From the NCBI GenBank assembly GCA_024400275.1, contig JAKSMY010000036.1, positions 1 through 19,833 on the forward strand: 19,833 nt of DNA, written 5' to 3'. Below are positions 9,239 through 16,871 of the stretch, one piece after another. The stretch comes from Paludibacteraceae bacterium (GTDB lineage Bacteria; Bacteroidota; Bacteroidia; Bacteroidales; Paludibacteraceae). A model generated the notes under the pieces. It made no database searches, had not been told where the DNA came from, and worked only from the letters and a program-made list of their open reading frames with translations. Within the stretch, counting starts at the first letter, position 1, and every line of letters begins with the position of its first letter. Made by a program: the position numbers and the translations under genes.

Positions 9239-10150
9239 TTATGGATTAACTAAATTCATCTTATCTTTCTCTCCACGAAGGAAATAAAGGATATTGTCGG
9301 TCACATTTTCGCACATGACAAGTCGGTCTTCCATCGTTCCTGTACCAACGTGTGGCGACAAAACGACATTATCCATGGTTAGCAATTCCGGACTGACATC
9401 GGGTTCATGTTCATAAACATCCATAGCGGCACCGGCTATCTCGCCATTGTGAAGAGCTTGAACAAGGGCATGCTCATCCACGTGCGCTCCACGTGCGGTA
9501 TTGACAAGGTAGGCTGACGGCTTCATCGTACGGAGTTCTTTTTCACCAATCAGATGATGCACTTCGGGGTAGTAGGGCAGGTTGAGTGAGACAAAATCAG
9601 CCGTTGTCAGCAGTTCTTCCATAGAAACGTATTTCACGGACAGCCCCTCGTCTAATTTATGACGGTTATGATAGATGACGTTCATGCCGGATGCCAGAGC
9701 CCTGCGAGCCAGAGCGTGTCCGATTCGTCCCATTCCGATAATACCCAGTGTTTTGCCAAAAAGGGAATGACCGAGGTTATTCATCACTCCGAACGGCTCG
9801 GCGGTGCGGTTGCGTATGCGCCGATCCAATTCAGCCGTACGCCGCGCCACGGCATGCATGAGCGAAAAAGCCAATTCGGCAGTCGGCTCTATGACCGGAT
9901 CAGGGGTGTTAGTGACGTATATCCCCCGTTGGCGACATATCTCTAAATCGATGTTATTGAATCCGGCACCAAAGTTCGCCACCAATTTCAGTCGGGGCAT
10001 ACTGTCCAGCAATTCCTTGTGAACGGGATAGTCAAAAGTAGAAACCAGTACTTCCGCGTGTGTCTTATCGGCATCGATAGGCAACAGCTCATGTCCTTTG
10101 AGCCGACTAAATCCCTCTTGGGGTAATGTGGTAGTAAATGCGATTTGCAT
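9239..10150 (-). CDS. NAD(P)-dependent D-2-hydroxyacid dehydrogenase
   Basis: This 303-residue protein belongs to the D-isomer-specific 2-hydroxyacid dehydrogenase family (glyoxylate/hydroxypyruvate reductase, phosphoglycerate dehydrogenase relatives). The Rossmann motif GMGRIG is at 139-144. The catalytic triad is visible as Arg220 (VNTARGAHVDE), Glu249 (YEHEPD) and His267 (LSPHVGTGT). There is no ACT regulatory domain, so it is the short form, and serine biosynthesis is not implied. The exact substrate cannot be read. It is the first gene of the minus-strand operon. The MQIAF start gives the expected first beta-strand, and the ATG lies only 9 bases beyond the -7 promoter element. Confidence 0.9.
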   Translation of the reverse strand: MQIAFTTTLPQEGFSRLKGHELLPIDADKTHAEVLVSTFDYPVHKELLDSMPRLKLVANFGAGFNNIDLEICRQRGIYVTNTPDPVIEPTAELAFSLMHAVARRTAELDRRIRNRTAEPFGVMNNLGHSLFGKTLGIIGMGRIGHALARRALASGMNVIYHNRHKLDEGLSVKYVSMEELLTTADFVSLNLPYYPEVHHLIGEKELRTMKPSAYLVNTARGAHVDEHALVQALHNGEIAGAAMDVYEHEPDVSPELLTMDNVVLSPHVGTGTMEDRLVMCENVTDNILYFLRGEKDKMNLVNP

Positions 10151-10159
10151 ATCCGACTA

Positions 10160-10189
10160 CAAAGGTACGAAAAAAAATTTATATACAAA
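10160..10189 (-). promoter_or_regulatory. Promoter for the dehydrogenase-pepT-gcvT operon, nearly leaderless
   Basis: On the minus strand, TACCTTTG (10167-10160) is preceded by TTTG (10189-10186) with 18 bases between them. The start ATG is at 10150-10148, only 9 bases past the -7 box, so the transcript should begin 0-5 bases before the start codon. Confidence 0.7.
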
Positions 10190-10236
10190 AATTTTACAGG
10201 GTAAAAAAATATAGTTGTTGTTTTTTGTCCGTAAAA

Positions 10237-10268
10237 TTTGCGTATATGCCAAAAAATGTGTATCTTTG
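10237..10268 (+). promoter_or_regulatory. Promoter for cdd-lptG-ribBA operon
   Basis: TTTG (10237-10240) and TATCTTTG (10261-10268) are separated by exactly 20 bases, a near-ideal Bacteroidetes promoter. The leader to the cdd ATG at 10308 is about 33 bases. It diverges from the minus-strand promoter about 50 bases away. Confidence 0.85.
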
Positions 10269-10307
10269 CAACCTAATTTGGTATAAAAGCGAAATTTACA
10301 TATACTT

Positions 10308-10793
10308 ATGAAAAAACTTTGCATCAAAACGAGTTTGGCTTCCTATACATTGGAAGAATTGAGCGAGAGTGATCGTGCTTTGATTCTTGAAGCGAAGGAA
10401 ATGACAAAGAAGTCCTATAGCCCGTATTCCCATTTTCAGGTCGGTGCTGCTGCCTTGCTGGCAGATGGAACAATAATCAAAGGCAGTAACCAGGAAAACG
10501 CAGCCTATCCGAGTGGACTATGCGCCGAGCGTACAACTCTCTTTGCCGCTAATGCCAATTATCCGAACGTGCCTGTTGTCGCTTTGGCTATCGCTTGTTT
10601 CACACAAGGTCATTTTACTGCCAATCCGGGTACTCCATGCGGTTCATGCAGGCAAGTTATGCTGGAAACGGAACACCGGTTTAATACCCCTATGCGCGTG
10701 CTGCTGTACGGTGAAAACGAGATATATGTATTTGAGAAAGCAGCCGATTTATTGCCGTTTGGCTTCTTTGCGGAAGACTTGAAGGGGAATTGA
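10308..10793 (+). CDS. cdd: Cytidine deaminase
   Basis: This 161-residue enzyme hydrolytically deaminates cytidine and deoxycytidine to uridine and deoxyuridine in pyrimidine salvage. The zinc site is complete: Cys72 and catalytic Glu74 in LCAERTTLFAA, and Cys111 and Cys114 in PCGSCRQVM. The nucleoside-binding FQVGAAALLADG and GSNQENAAYPSG segments are present. Length and single-domain form fit the small tetrameric class, with an N-terminal extension of about 20 residues. It is the first gene after a clear promoter and precedes the permease gene by 24 bases. Confidence 0.96.
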   Translation: MKKLCIKTSLASYTLEELSESDRALILEAKEMTKKSYSPYSHFQVGAAALLADGTIIKGSNQENAAYPSGLCAERTTLFAANANYPNVPVVALAIACFTQGHFTANPGTPCGSCRQVMLETEHRFNTPMRVLLYGENEIYVFEKAADLLPFGFFAEDLKGN

Positions 10794-10817
10794 GAACGGA
10801 GAAATGAGAATTGAGAG
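10788..10817 (+). repeat. Short degenerate repeat of GAGAAnnGAGAA type between cdd and the permease gene
   Basis: The end of cdd and the 24-base gap are built of repeated purine-rich units such as AATTGAGAA and AATGAGAA. Its GA-rich sequence also supplies the only candidate ribosome-binding signal for the downstream GTG start. Confidence 0.35.
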
Positions 10818-12293
10818 GTGAAGAAGCTTGATATATATATGCTTCGCAACTTTCTGGGGTTGTTTGTGCTGACCTTTATGATATGTTGCTTTATTCTGCT
10901 CATGCAGTTCCTGTGGATGCATGTTAATGACTTGGTTGGCAAAGGTGTGGAAGTGCCGGTGCTGATGGAGTTTTTCATCTATTCGATTGTCAGCGTGGTT
11001 CCGTTAGCCCTTCCGTTGGCTATCCTGCTGGCAAGCCTGATGACGTTTGGAAACTTGGGAGAGAAATTTGAATTAACGGCAATGAAGAGTGCCGGCGTGA
11101 GTTTATTCCGTATAATGCGGCCACTGACTATTTTTATAGGCTTGGTGGCAGTGGGGGCATTTTTCTTTTCCAACTATATGTTGCCTGCCTCGCAGTCCAA
11201 GTTATGGGCACTTATTTTCTCGCTCCGCCAGAAAAGTCCCGAATTGGATATACCCGTAGCCGAATTTTATGACGGGGTGCACGGGTATAATCTCTATGTA
11301 CGCAAGAAGAACACGCGTACGGGCTTGATGGAGGGTATGATGATTTATGACTATACCAACGGATTTGAGAATGCCAGCGTCACGGTTGCGGACTCGGGAA
11401 GGGTGTTCTTTACCCAGGATAATCGCTATTTATTGTTGCGTTTGTATAGCGGGGAAAGTTTTGAGAACTTGGACCAGCAACAACAGCGTGCCACAGGCAC
11501 GCAACAGAACGTGCCGTATCGCCGTGAGATGTTCCGTGAAAAACAACTCTTGATTGATTTCAATACTGAACTGAACCGCTATGACGAATCGGTGTTGCAG
11601 GACCAGCACGTCAGTAAGAATGTACGCCAGTTGGTTCATTCCATCGACTCGGTCAGCGTGTTGCATGACGAGCGTGCCCGAGAGCAAGGTTCGGAGATGG
11701 TCAGCCGTCACTATTTTGGACGTGAGCGAATGGCAAATAGGGATTTAGGGGACACCATCGCCCCTGCTCTCGTTTCTGAATATAGTCTTGATTCGTTAAA
11801 AGCATCGCTGAATGAAGAGCAGATGAGACGGGCTTTGGCTGTGGCTGTAGATAGGGCACAGTCGCAAAAAGACCAAGTGGCGTATAACTCAGCTATGCTG
11901 AATGATTATGGCAGTTATCTGCGTCACCACCAGATTGAATTGCAGAGACGATACACATTAAGTTTTGCCTGCCTGATATTTTTCTTTATCGGTGCGCCGT
12001 TGGGAGCCATTATCCGCAAAGGCGGTTTGGGAGCACCTATCGTGATAAGCGTCATTATGTTTATTATCTATTATATTATCGATAATACAGGTTATAAGAT
12101 GGCACGCGAAGGTTTGTGGCCCGTATGGCAAGGTATGTGGCTCAGTTCTGCCGTGTTGCTGCCGATAGGCATTTTTCTATCCTACAAGGCAGCCACCGAT
12201 TCCGGCATTTTCAACCCTGAAGTCTGGGTAAAAATTTATGAGCGTATGGTGCAAAAGATAAAAGTACGATGGACAAAATTGAAGAAGCATTAG
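10818..12293 (+). CDS. LptF/LptG (YjgP/YjgQ) family lipopolysaccharide export permease
   Basis: This 491-residue membrane protein belongs to the permease family that, with LptB, forms the ABC transporter extracting LPS from the inner membrane. Membrane segments are visible at about 13-33, 50-77 and 95-118, with another group at about 375-400, 408-425 and 440-460. Between them lies a long hydrophilic periplasmic domain. E. coli LptF and LptG have about 360 residues, so the middle is expanded, with a Gln-rich and charged stretch at about 220-350, as often seen in Bacteroidetes. The start is GTG at 10818, giving [12 protein letters not shown], the usual family N-terminus. The last 25 bases overlap ribBA. 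I cannot say whether it is the F or the G type. Confidence 0.88.
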   Translation: MKKLDIYMLRNFLGLFVLTFMICCFILLMQFLWMHVNDLVGKGVEVPVLMEFFIYSIVSVVPLALPLAILLASLMTFGNLGEKFELTAMKSAGVSLFRIMRPLTIFIGLVAVGAFFFSNYMLPASQSKLWALIFSLRQKSPELDIPVAEFYDGVHGYNLYVRKKNTRTGLMEGMMIYDYTNGFENASVTVADSGRVFFTQDNRYLLLRLYSGESFENLDQQQQRATGTQQNVPYRREMFREKQLLIDFNTELNRYDESVLQDQHVSKNVRQLVHSIDSVSVLHDERAREQGSEMVSRHYFGRERMANRDLGDTIAPALVSEYSLDSLKASLNEEQMRRALAVAVDRAQSQKDQVAYNSAMLNDYGSYLRHHQIELQRRYTLSFACLIFFFIGAPLGAIIRKGGLGAPIVISVIMFIIYYIIDNTGYKMAREGLWPVWQGMWLSSAVLLPIGIFLSYKAATDSGIFNPEVWVKIYERMVQKIKVRWTKLKKH

Positions 12294-13528
12294 AGGAATT
12301 TAAAAATGGGCAGTTCGTTATCGTTGTTGATGACGAAGACCGTGAGAATGAAGGCGATTTTATTATTGCAGCAGAGAAAATAACACCCGAAAAAGTTAAT
12401 TTTATGTTGCAACACGGGCGGGGTGTTCTTTGTGCTCCGCTACCTGAAAACCGTTGTGCTGAACTGGGACTTATTCACCAAGTGGCAAATAATACCAGTA
12501 TGTTGGGCACACCTTTTACGGTGACCGTTGATAAGTTAGAGGGTTGTACCACCGGCGTTAGTACCCACGACCGTGCAGCCACTATCTTGGCATTGAGTGA
12601 CCCTAATTCTACTTCGGATACGTTTGGCCGTCCGGGACATATCAATCCGTTGTATGCCAAGCCGCGTGGCGTTTTGGAGAGGGCAGGACATACCGAGGCA
12701 GCTATTGATTTATGCCGCTGTGCAGGTATGCGACCGGCTGCCGCCTTGATTGAGATAATGAACGAAGACGGTACGATGGCACGTCTGCCACAGTTGGAAC
12801 AGGTAGCCCAAAAATATGGATTCAAACTGATTTCGATTAAGGACCTGATTGCCTACCGAATGGCACAAACGACTCCGTGTAAAAGTCCTGATATGAGTAT
12901 AGGATTAGTTAAGGATGAGAGAACGATGGATTCGGTCTTGGTGGAGCGTGGTGAGACGGTTTTTCTGCCGACGGAATATGGTGAGTTCTCCCTGACGCCT
13001 TTCCGTGATTTGACCACAGGATTGGAACATGTAGCCTTGACGAAAGGCGAATGGAAAAAAGACGAGCCTGTTCTCTGCCGTGTCCATTCCAGTTGCGCCA
13101 CGGGCGATATATTTGGTTCACGCAAGTGCGAGTGCGGAGAACAACTGCACCGAGCCATGCAGATGATTGAGAAAGAGGGAAAAGGAATCTTGATTTACAT
13201 GAACCAAGAGGGTAGAGGAATAGGCCTTATGAATAAAATACGCGCGTATAAGTTGCAGGAGCAGGGCGATGATACAGTGGAAGCAAATATACATCTGGGT
13301 TTCAAACCCGACGAACGCGACTATGGAGTAGGGGCAGAAATACTCCGTCAAATGGGAGCGCATAAGCTCCGATTGATGACCAATAATCCTAAGAAAAGAG
13401 TCGGGCTGGAAAGTTATGGCATAGAAATTGTAGATAACATAGCAATAGAGGTGGCGCCTAACCCCTACAACCTTCGTTATATGAGAACGAAGAAGGAAAA
13501 AATGAACCACGAATTAAAATTAGTGTAA
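12269..13528 (+). CDS. ribBA: Bifunctional DHBP synthase / GTP cyclohydrolase II
   Basis: This 419-residue fusion carries both entry enzymes of riboflavin synthesis. Residues 1-200 are 3,4-dihydroxy-2-butanone-4-phosphate synthase, with the acidic Mg-binding loop [10 protein letters not shown] (21-30), [10 protein letters not shown] (94-103) and [11 protein letters not shown] (138-148). Residues 208-405 are GTP cyclohydrolase II, with zinc cysteines Cys276, Cys287 and Cys289 in [10 protein letters not shown] and RKCECGEQL, then NQEGRGIGL (312-320), [10 protein letters not shown] (350-359) and TNNPKKR (371-377). Both active sites look intact, so it is a true RibBA and not a single-function remnant. 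Translation is likely coupled to the permease through a 25-base overlap. No FMN riboswitch is visible upstream. Confidence 0.96.
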   Translation: MDKIEEALEEFKNGQFVIVVDDEDRENEGDFIIAAEKITPEKVNFMLQHGRGVLCAPLPENRCAELGLIHQVANNTSMLGTPFTVTVDKLEGCTTGVSTHDRAATILALSDPNSTSDTFGRPGHINPLYAKPRGVLERAGHTEAAIDLCRCAGMRPAAALIEIMNEDGTMARLPQLEQVAQKYGFKLISIKDLIAYRMAQTTPCKSPDMSIGLVKDERTMDSVLVERGETVFLPTEYGEFSLTPFRDLTTGLEHVALTKGEWKKDEPVLCRVHSSCATGDIFGSRKCECGEQLHRAMQMIEKEGKGILIYMNQEGRGIGLMNKIRAYKLQEQGDDTVEANIHLGFKPDERDYGVGAEILRQMGAHKLRLMTNNPKKRVGLESYGIEIVDNIAIEVAPNPYNLRYMRTKKEKMNHELKLV

Positions 13529-13530
13529 TC

Positions 13531-14829
13531 ATGAAAACTTGGACTATGTTGGCGGCTATGTTGCTGTTGGGCGGAATGGCCGTAACGCGGGCAGACGATA
13601 AAGTCACCGTAGAAGCTACAAACGAAGACATAAGTGAGAGTCTGGACCTAAAAGCCGTGGCTAACCTGTTCGGCGAAGTAAAAGACCTGAAAGAATTTGA
13701 GGAAAAACTGAACGCCGAAGATACTCACTTGAGTAACTTGGATTTGAACGGAGACGGCTCTGTGGATTATCTCCGCGTGGTAGAAACCAAAGATGGCGAC
13801 AACCATTTGGTACTGATACAAGCCGTGTTGGCTAAAGATGTTTTCCAAGATGTGGCATCTATTTATGTGGAGCACAAGGGAAACAAGGAAGTAACGGTAC
13901 AAGTGGTAGGTGACGAGTATATATATGGTACCAACTACGTTATCGAACCAGTATATATCTATAGACCTGTTATTTACGATTGGTTTTGGGGACCGGCTTG
14001 GGTTTGTTGGACATCGCCTTGGTATTGGGGTTATTGGCCGGGTTGGTACACGCCTTATCCCTGTTGGGCATATCGTGACTACCATGTACATATCCATGTT
14101 TATCACCACGACCACCCTCGTTGCTCCTACCGATACGCCAAGGAGCCAAGCGTGAGGATCAGCTCAATGCGTGGCAGCAGTGGACGTTCCGACTTTGCGA
14201 GGGCTAATGCAGATCGTTCTTTCAGTTCTCGGACAGGTATGACTAACGCACGTGATTTAAGTGCCACAAGGGCGGCTTCTGCTCGCAGTGGCGTAGCTTC
14301 TTCCGGCAGAAGTACAACAGCATCGTCCGGACGTAGCGCAGCGGTTACTTCTTCAGAACGCAGCGTATCAAGCAACACGTCATCATCGTCTCGCAGTGCA
14401 GCCACTTTCGGAAGTCGTAATGTAAGTGCTACTCGGTCTTCCTCAACACCGGCATCTACGGCATCTTCACGAAGTGCGGTAAGTACAACGAGTTCGACTC
14501 GCAGCAGCAGTGCAACACCGTCGTCCTCTCGTAGTTCGTACAGCACATCTGCCACTCCTGTAACAAGAAATTCATATAGTGGAACAACTTCGTCCACACG
14601 TAGCACCTATAGTGGAAGTTCCACACCTTCGTCTTCGCGCAGCGTGTATGGCGGAAGTTCGGCTTCTTCGGCTCGCAGTTCGTATTCCGGTAGTGGATAC
14701 AGTGGCAGCAGTCGCAGCAGTTACAGTGGAGGAGGCTATAGCGGAGGTGGACGCAGTAGTGCAGGATTTAGCGGTGGTTCCAGTAGCCGTGGTGGTGGAG
14801 GTTACTCCGGCGGCAGTGGCCGACGCTAA
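13531..14829 (+). CDS. Secreted protein with EF-hand-like loop, Trp/Tyr/His-rich core and Ser/Arg tail
   Basis: I do not recognise a named family. The 432 residues begin with a signal peptide (cleavage likely after Ala21). A small globular region follows (about 22-140) with a calcium-loop-like DLNGDGSVDY (71-80). Residues 141-182 are extremely rich in Trp, Tyr and Pro (for example WFWGPAWVCW). Residues 183-196 are His-rich (HVHIHVYHHDHPRC), a possible metal-binding patch. From about 208 to the end the sequence is low-complexity Ser/Arg with Thr and Ala, passing to Ser/Gly/Tyr repeats such as SYSGGGYSGGGRSS. The ATG follows the ribBA stop by 2 bases, so it is the last gene of the cdd-ribBA operon. 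An envelope or surface role is inferred only from the signal peptide. Confidence 0.85.
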   Translation: MKTWTMLAAMLLLGGMAVTRADDKVTVEATNEDISESLDLKAVANLFGEVKDLKEFEEKLNAEDTHLSNLDLNGDGSVDYLRVVETKDGDNHLVLIQAVLAKDVFQDVASIYVEHKGNKEVTVQVVGDEYIYGTNYVIEPVYIYRPVIYDWFWGPAWVCWTSPWYWGYWPGWYTPYPCWAYRDYHVHIHVYHHDHPRCSYRYAKEPSVRISSMRGSSGRSDFARANADRSFSSRTGMTNARDLSATRAASARSGVASSGRSTTASSGRSAAVTSSERSVSSNTSSSSRSAATFGSRNVSATRSSSTPASTASSRSAVSTTSSTRSSSATPSSSRSSYSTSATPVTRNSYSGTTSSTRSTYSGSSTPSSSRSVYGGSSASSARSSYSGSGYSGSSRSSYSGGGYSGGGRSSAGFSGGSSSRGGGGYSGGSGRR

Positions 14830-14849
14830 GATGCTTAATATAAGAAATG

Positions 14850-14885
14850 AAAGTTGCTGATTTCGTAAGTCAGCAACTTTTTTTA
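14850..14885 (+). terminator. Intrinsic terminator of the cdd-ribBA operon
   Basis: AAAGTTGCTGA (14850-14860) pairs perfectly with TCAGCAACTTT (14870-14880) as an 11-bp stem around a 9-base loop, running directly into a T-tract (14878-14884). Confidence 0.92.
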
Positions 14886-14924
14886 TATTGTAGGAAGTAA
14901 AATGTAAAAAAAATTACATATTTC

Positions 14925-14955
14925 TTGTGTATTTCAAAATTTATTTGTAATTTTG
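14925..14955 (+). promoter_or_regulatory. Promoter for the small RNA candidate
   Basis: TTG (14925-14927), 20 bases, then TAATTTTG (14948-14955) match the Bacteroidetes promoter. It lies just after the upstream terminator, and no start codon with a convincing reading frame follows for about 400 bases. Confidence 0.7.
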
Positions 14956-14960
14956 CAACT

Positions 14961-15167
14961 GATTTCACGCTGGTATGGGATTATGTCTTATAGACAGGGT
15001 GGAGTTGACATAATAAAATGGCGTTTATTGACGCTTGTTTTGGATTTCTGAAAATCTAGCAGTTTGACGACCACAAAACAAGAAGATGTGAATGTCCTGT
15101 GGGTATGTTTATATACTATCGCGTTTCGCGTTGGTATTGATATATACCAGCGTGGACGTTTTTGTTT
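14961..15167 (+). ncRNA. Candidate structured small RNA, 6S-like architecture
   Basis: Between a promoter and a T-run lie about 200 bases without a plausible gene. CACGCTGGTAT (14966-14976) is perfectly complementary to ATACCAGCGTG (15144-15154). With flanking wobble pairs the helix spans 14964-14977 with 15143-15156. TTTTT follows at 15159-15163. Inside are CTTGTTTTG (15034-15042) with CAAAACAAG (15074-15082), GATTT/AAATC (15043-15056), TGTCT/AGACA (14984-14996) and CGCG/CGCG (15120-15130). A terminal closing stem, about 200-nt size and own promoter resemble 6S RNA, which binds RNA polymerase. I do not recognise the primary sequence, so the class is inference. Alternatives are a trans-acting sRNA of another class or a long regulatory 5' leader for the gene at 15359. 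Confidence 0.55.
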
Positions 15168-15210
15168 ATTCTTGGTCAACGGTTTTGCTAGAGCCTCAGA
15201 AATGAGAATG

Positions 15211-15240
15211 AGCGTGAATAATGTTCACGCTTTCTTTTGT
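15211..15240 (+). terminator. Second terminator-like hairpin downstream of the small RNA candidate
   Basis: AGCGTGAA (15211-15218) pairs with TTCACGCT (15224-15231) around a 5-base loop, followed by TTCTTTTGTT. The T-tract is interrupted. The right arm repeats the 8 bases at 14964-14971. Confidence 0.6.
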
Positions 15241-15358
15241 TATTGTCCCTCGTGCGTACACGCACGCCCACGCTTGCATATACACGATAGTATATATAAG
15301 GAGTATGCCCAAAATCCTAAATAGAGTAGGCAAAATAAAAAAATTATTTATCAACATT
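15241..15358 (+). other. Structured A/T-rich leader before the envelope operon
   Basis: No gene is visible. CGTGCG/CGCACG (15251-15266) forms a 6-bp hairpin with a TACA loop, and ATATAC/GTATAT (15278-15295) forms another just before AAGGAG (15298-15303). That Shine-Dalgarno-like sequence is 1 base from an in-frame ATG at 15305, too close to drive it. No TAnnTTTG promoter was found here, so the operon may be read from the 14925 promoter. Confidence 0.4.
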
Positions 15359-15889
15359 ATGAAAAAAAACTTTTTATTACCATTGTGTCTTGTGGCAATC
15401 ATCTTGAGCTCTTGTAGAGAACTTGCCATTGTGCCAAAAGCAATTAACACCGTTAATACGGTTAGTTTTAGTGACTTGAATCTTGATCGTAAGGATTACA
15501 AGATTCTCAAAACAATTACTTCGGAAGCTGTTGTAACCTATGAACAACGAGGTGATAAGTATTATATTCGCGAGGCGAATGGCGAATGCGAATTGTCTTT
15601 CGTATATAAACATAAAACGAAGGAGTGGACTTATGACGAGTTTAAAGGAATTGCGCGTTATGGATTCTTGACTAACGATTATGGTGTGATTGCAAGTGTC
15701 AAAGATATGTCTCCAGAAGATTATGCACGTAATTTGGCTGTTTATCGTTTGATTAACCAATGCAAAGTACTCGGTGGTGACGGTTTGGTTGAACCTCTTA
15801 TTTCTATGAATGTTGGTCAGCAAGGACGTGCTATTGTATTTACCGTTTCCGCTTCTGCTAAAATGGTTAAACTAAACACCGATAAATAA
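15359..15889 (+). CDS. Lipoprotein of unknown function
   Basis: I do not recognise the family. The 176-residue product has a clear lipoprotein signal, MKKNFLLPLCLVAIILSSC, with the lipid on Cys19. The mature part (about 157 residues) is mixed alpha/beta with no obvious catalytic motif. It ends in VFTVSASAKMVKL, a strand pattern like Bacteroidetes lipoproteins in which a final strand pairs with an earlier LVEPLISMNV strand. The reading frame is open upstream to 15221, but the residues before Met 15359 would destroy the signal peptide, so I choose 15359. The leader is A/T-rich without a Shine-Dalgarno sequence. It is first in a four-gene operon, 22 bases before the next gene, and is more A/T-rich than the genes to the left. 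Confidence 0.8.
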   Translation: MKKNFLLPLCLVAIILSSCRELAIVPKAINTVNTVSFSDLNLDRKDYKILKTITSEAVVTYEQRGDKYYIREANGECELSFVYKHKTKEWTYDEFKGIARYGFLTNDYGVIASVKDMSPEDYARNLAVYRLINQCKVLGGDGLVEPLISMNVGQQGRAIVFTVSASAKMVKLNTDK

Positions 15890-15911
15890 TATTTAATAGT
15901 ATTCCAAAGTT

Positions 15912-16871
15912 ATGAAAGCAAAATTTTTCTATGCACTTGCCATCGTATTAGTGGCAACTGCTTGTAGTTCAACTAAAAAAGTAGCTACGCCTGCTCCAAC
16001 AACGATTAATCTTGGTATTACAGATAATCCTATTGCCGATAAGTATGCTAACATGGATTATGGAATTCGTTTGAATTTTACAGATGATCGTGATAATGAA
16101 CGTATTATTCATGTATATGATGCCAGCACAACTTATTTGCCGTCATTCAATGTTAATCCGAGTATCTCATCTTTTGTTCCAGAAAGTATGCGTCGTTATA
16201 TGCGTACTATGGGTTTCAATGTAGATGCTGATCCTGCTACCGATTATATGATGGAAGTTACTCTAACTGAGTTTCACGTCGATTATCTAAGTGGCTTAGG
16301 ATGGAGCGCTACAGTAATGATGGATGTCAAAGTTCTTGATCATAATCGTACGTTGGTCTATCCAACTGTTGGTGTATCCGGTCGTGCTAATATGCAAGGT
16401 AGCCCATCATCGCTTATCACTGCCAATTCTGCTATGAACAAAGCATATACAGAAGCATTGAAAGATATAGATTGGGATCGTATCGCGTTTTTCTTACATC
16501 GTGCCACTTCTGCTAAACAAGAAGCCAATAAACAAGTGAATGGTGAAGGAAATACAGCGTTGGAGCATTCTGTAATTCATTGGGATATTCAATCTCGTCC
16601 GGCTGGAGCCGATGTGGAATGGCGTGTTGTATCGTCTTCTCAAGAAGTAAAGAGCCAGAATTATCGTTATCTCAATACGACACCGTATGAATCAAGTGAA
16701 GTTTTTGATATAAAGGGGCTTACTTATAACAACTCAGGAAATGTGCAAATTGTAATTCGTTGCTCAAAGTCAGGATATGGAACACAGGAGAAGCGTTTCA
16801 ATGTGCGTGCTATTCTTGATGAAAAAGAAATTAGCGCATTTTTCCGTTTGAATAAAGAAGAGGAAGAGTAA
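15912..16871 (+). CDS. Lipoprotein, YajG-like N-terminus plus PEGA-like C-terminus
   Basis: The 319-residue product starts with a lipoprotein signal, lipobox VATAC, lipid on Cys18. Residues about 30-205 resemble YajG-type lipoproteins: a repeated strand pattern with DNRxxERIIHVYDAS-like text, a VPESMRRYMRTMGFNVDAD helix-strand unit, and an ALKDIDWDRIAFFL terminal helix. Residues about 225-302 look like a PEGA-type beta-sandwich (SRPAGADVEWRV, then LNTTPYESSEVFDIKGL), a small envelope-associated module. The fold assignments come from pattern memory, not a search. The stop TAA overlaps the next ATG as TAATG, so translation of the two is coupled. Function is unknown; periplasmic face of a membrane is likely. 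Confidence 0.78.
   Translation: MKAKFFYALAIVLVATACSSTKKVATPAPTTINLGITDNPIADKYANMDYGIRLNFTDDRDNERIIHVYDASTTYLPSFNVNPSISSFVPESMRRYMRTMGFNVDADPATDYMMEVTLTEFHVDYLSGLGWSATVMMDVKVLDHNRTLVYPTVGVSGRANMQGSPSSLITANSAMNKAYTEALKDIDWDRIAFFLHRATSAKQEANKQVNGEGNTALEHSVIHWDIQSRPAGADVEWRVVSSSQEVKSQNYRYLNTTPYESSEVFDIKGLTYNNSGNVQIVIRCSKSGYGTQEKRFNVRAILDEKEISAFFRLNKEEEE

Noticed and set aside
14127..14606. Long antisense reading frame opposite the Ser/Arg-rich tail
   Set aside because: It is a by-product of the repetitive Ser/Arg codons on the plus strand, with an acidic/hydrophobic low-complexity product and no promoter.
15298..15307. AAGGAG followed by ATG at 15305 as translation start
   Set aside because: The spacing is 1 base, too short to work, and the resulting 18-residue extension would spoil the signal peptide.
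15221..15358. 46-codon N-terminal extension of the lipoprotein at 15359
   Set aside because: The extension would bury the lipoprotein signal and overlaps a terminator hairpin. The Met at 15359 gives a standard lipobox protein.
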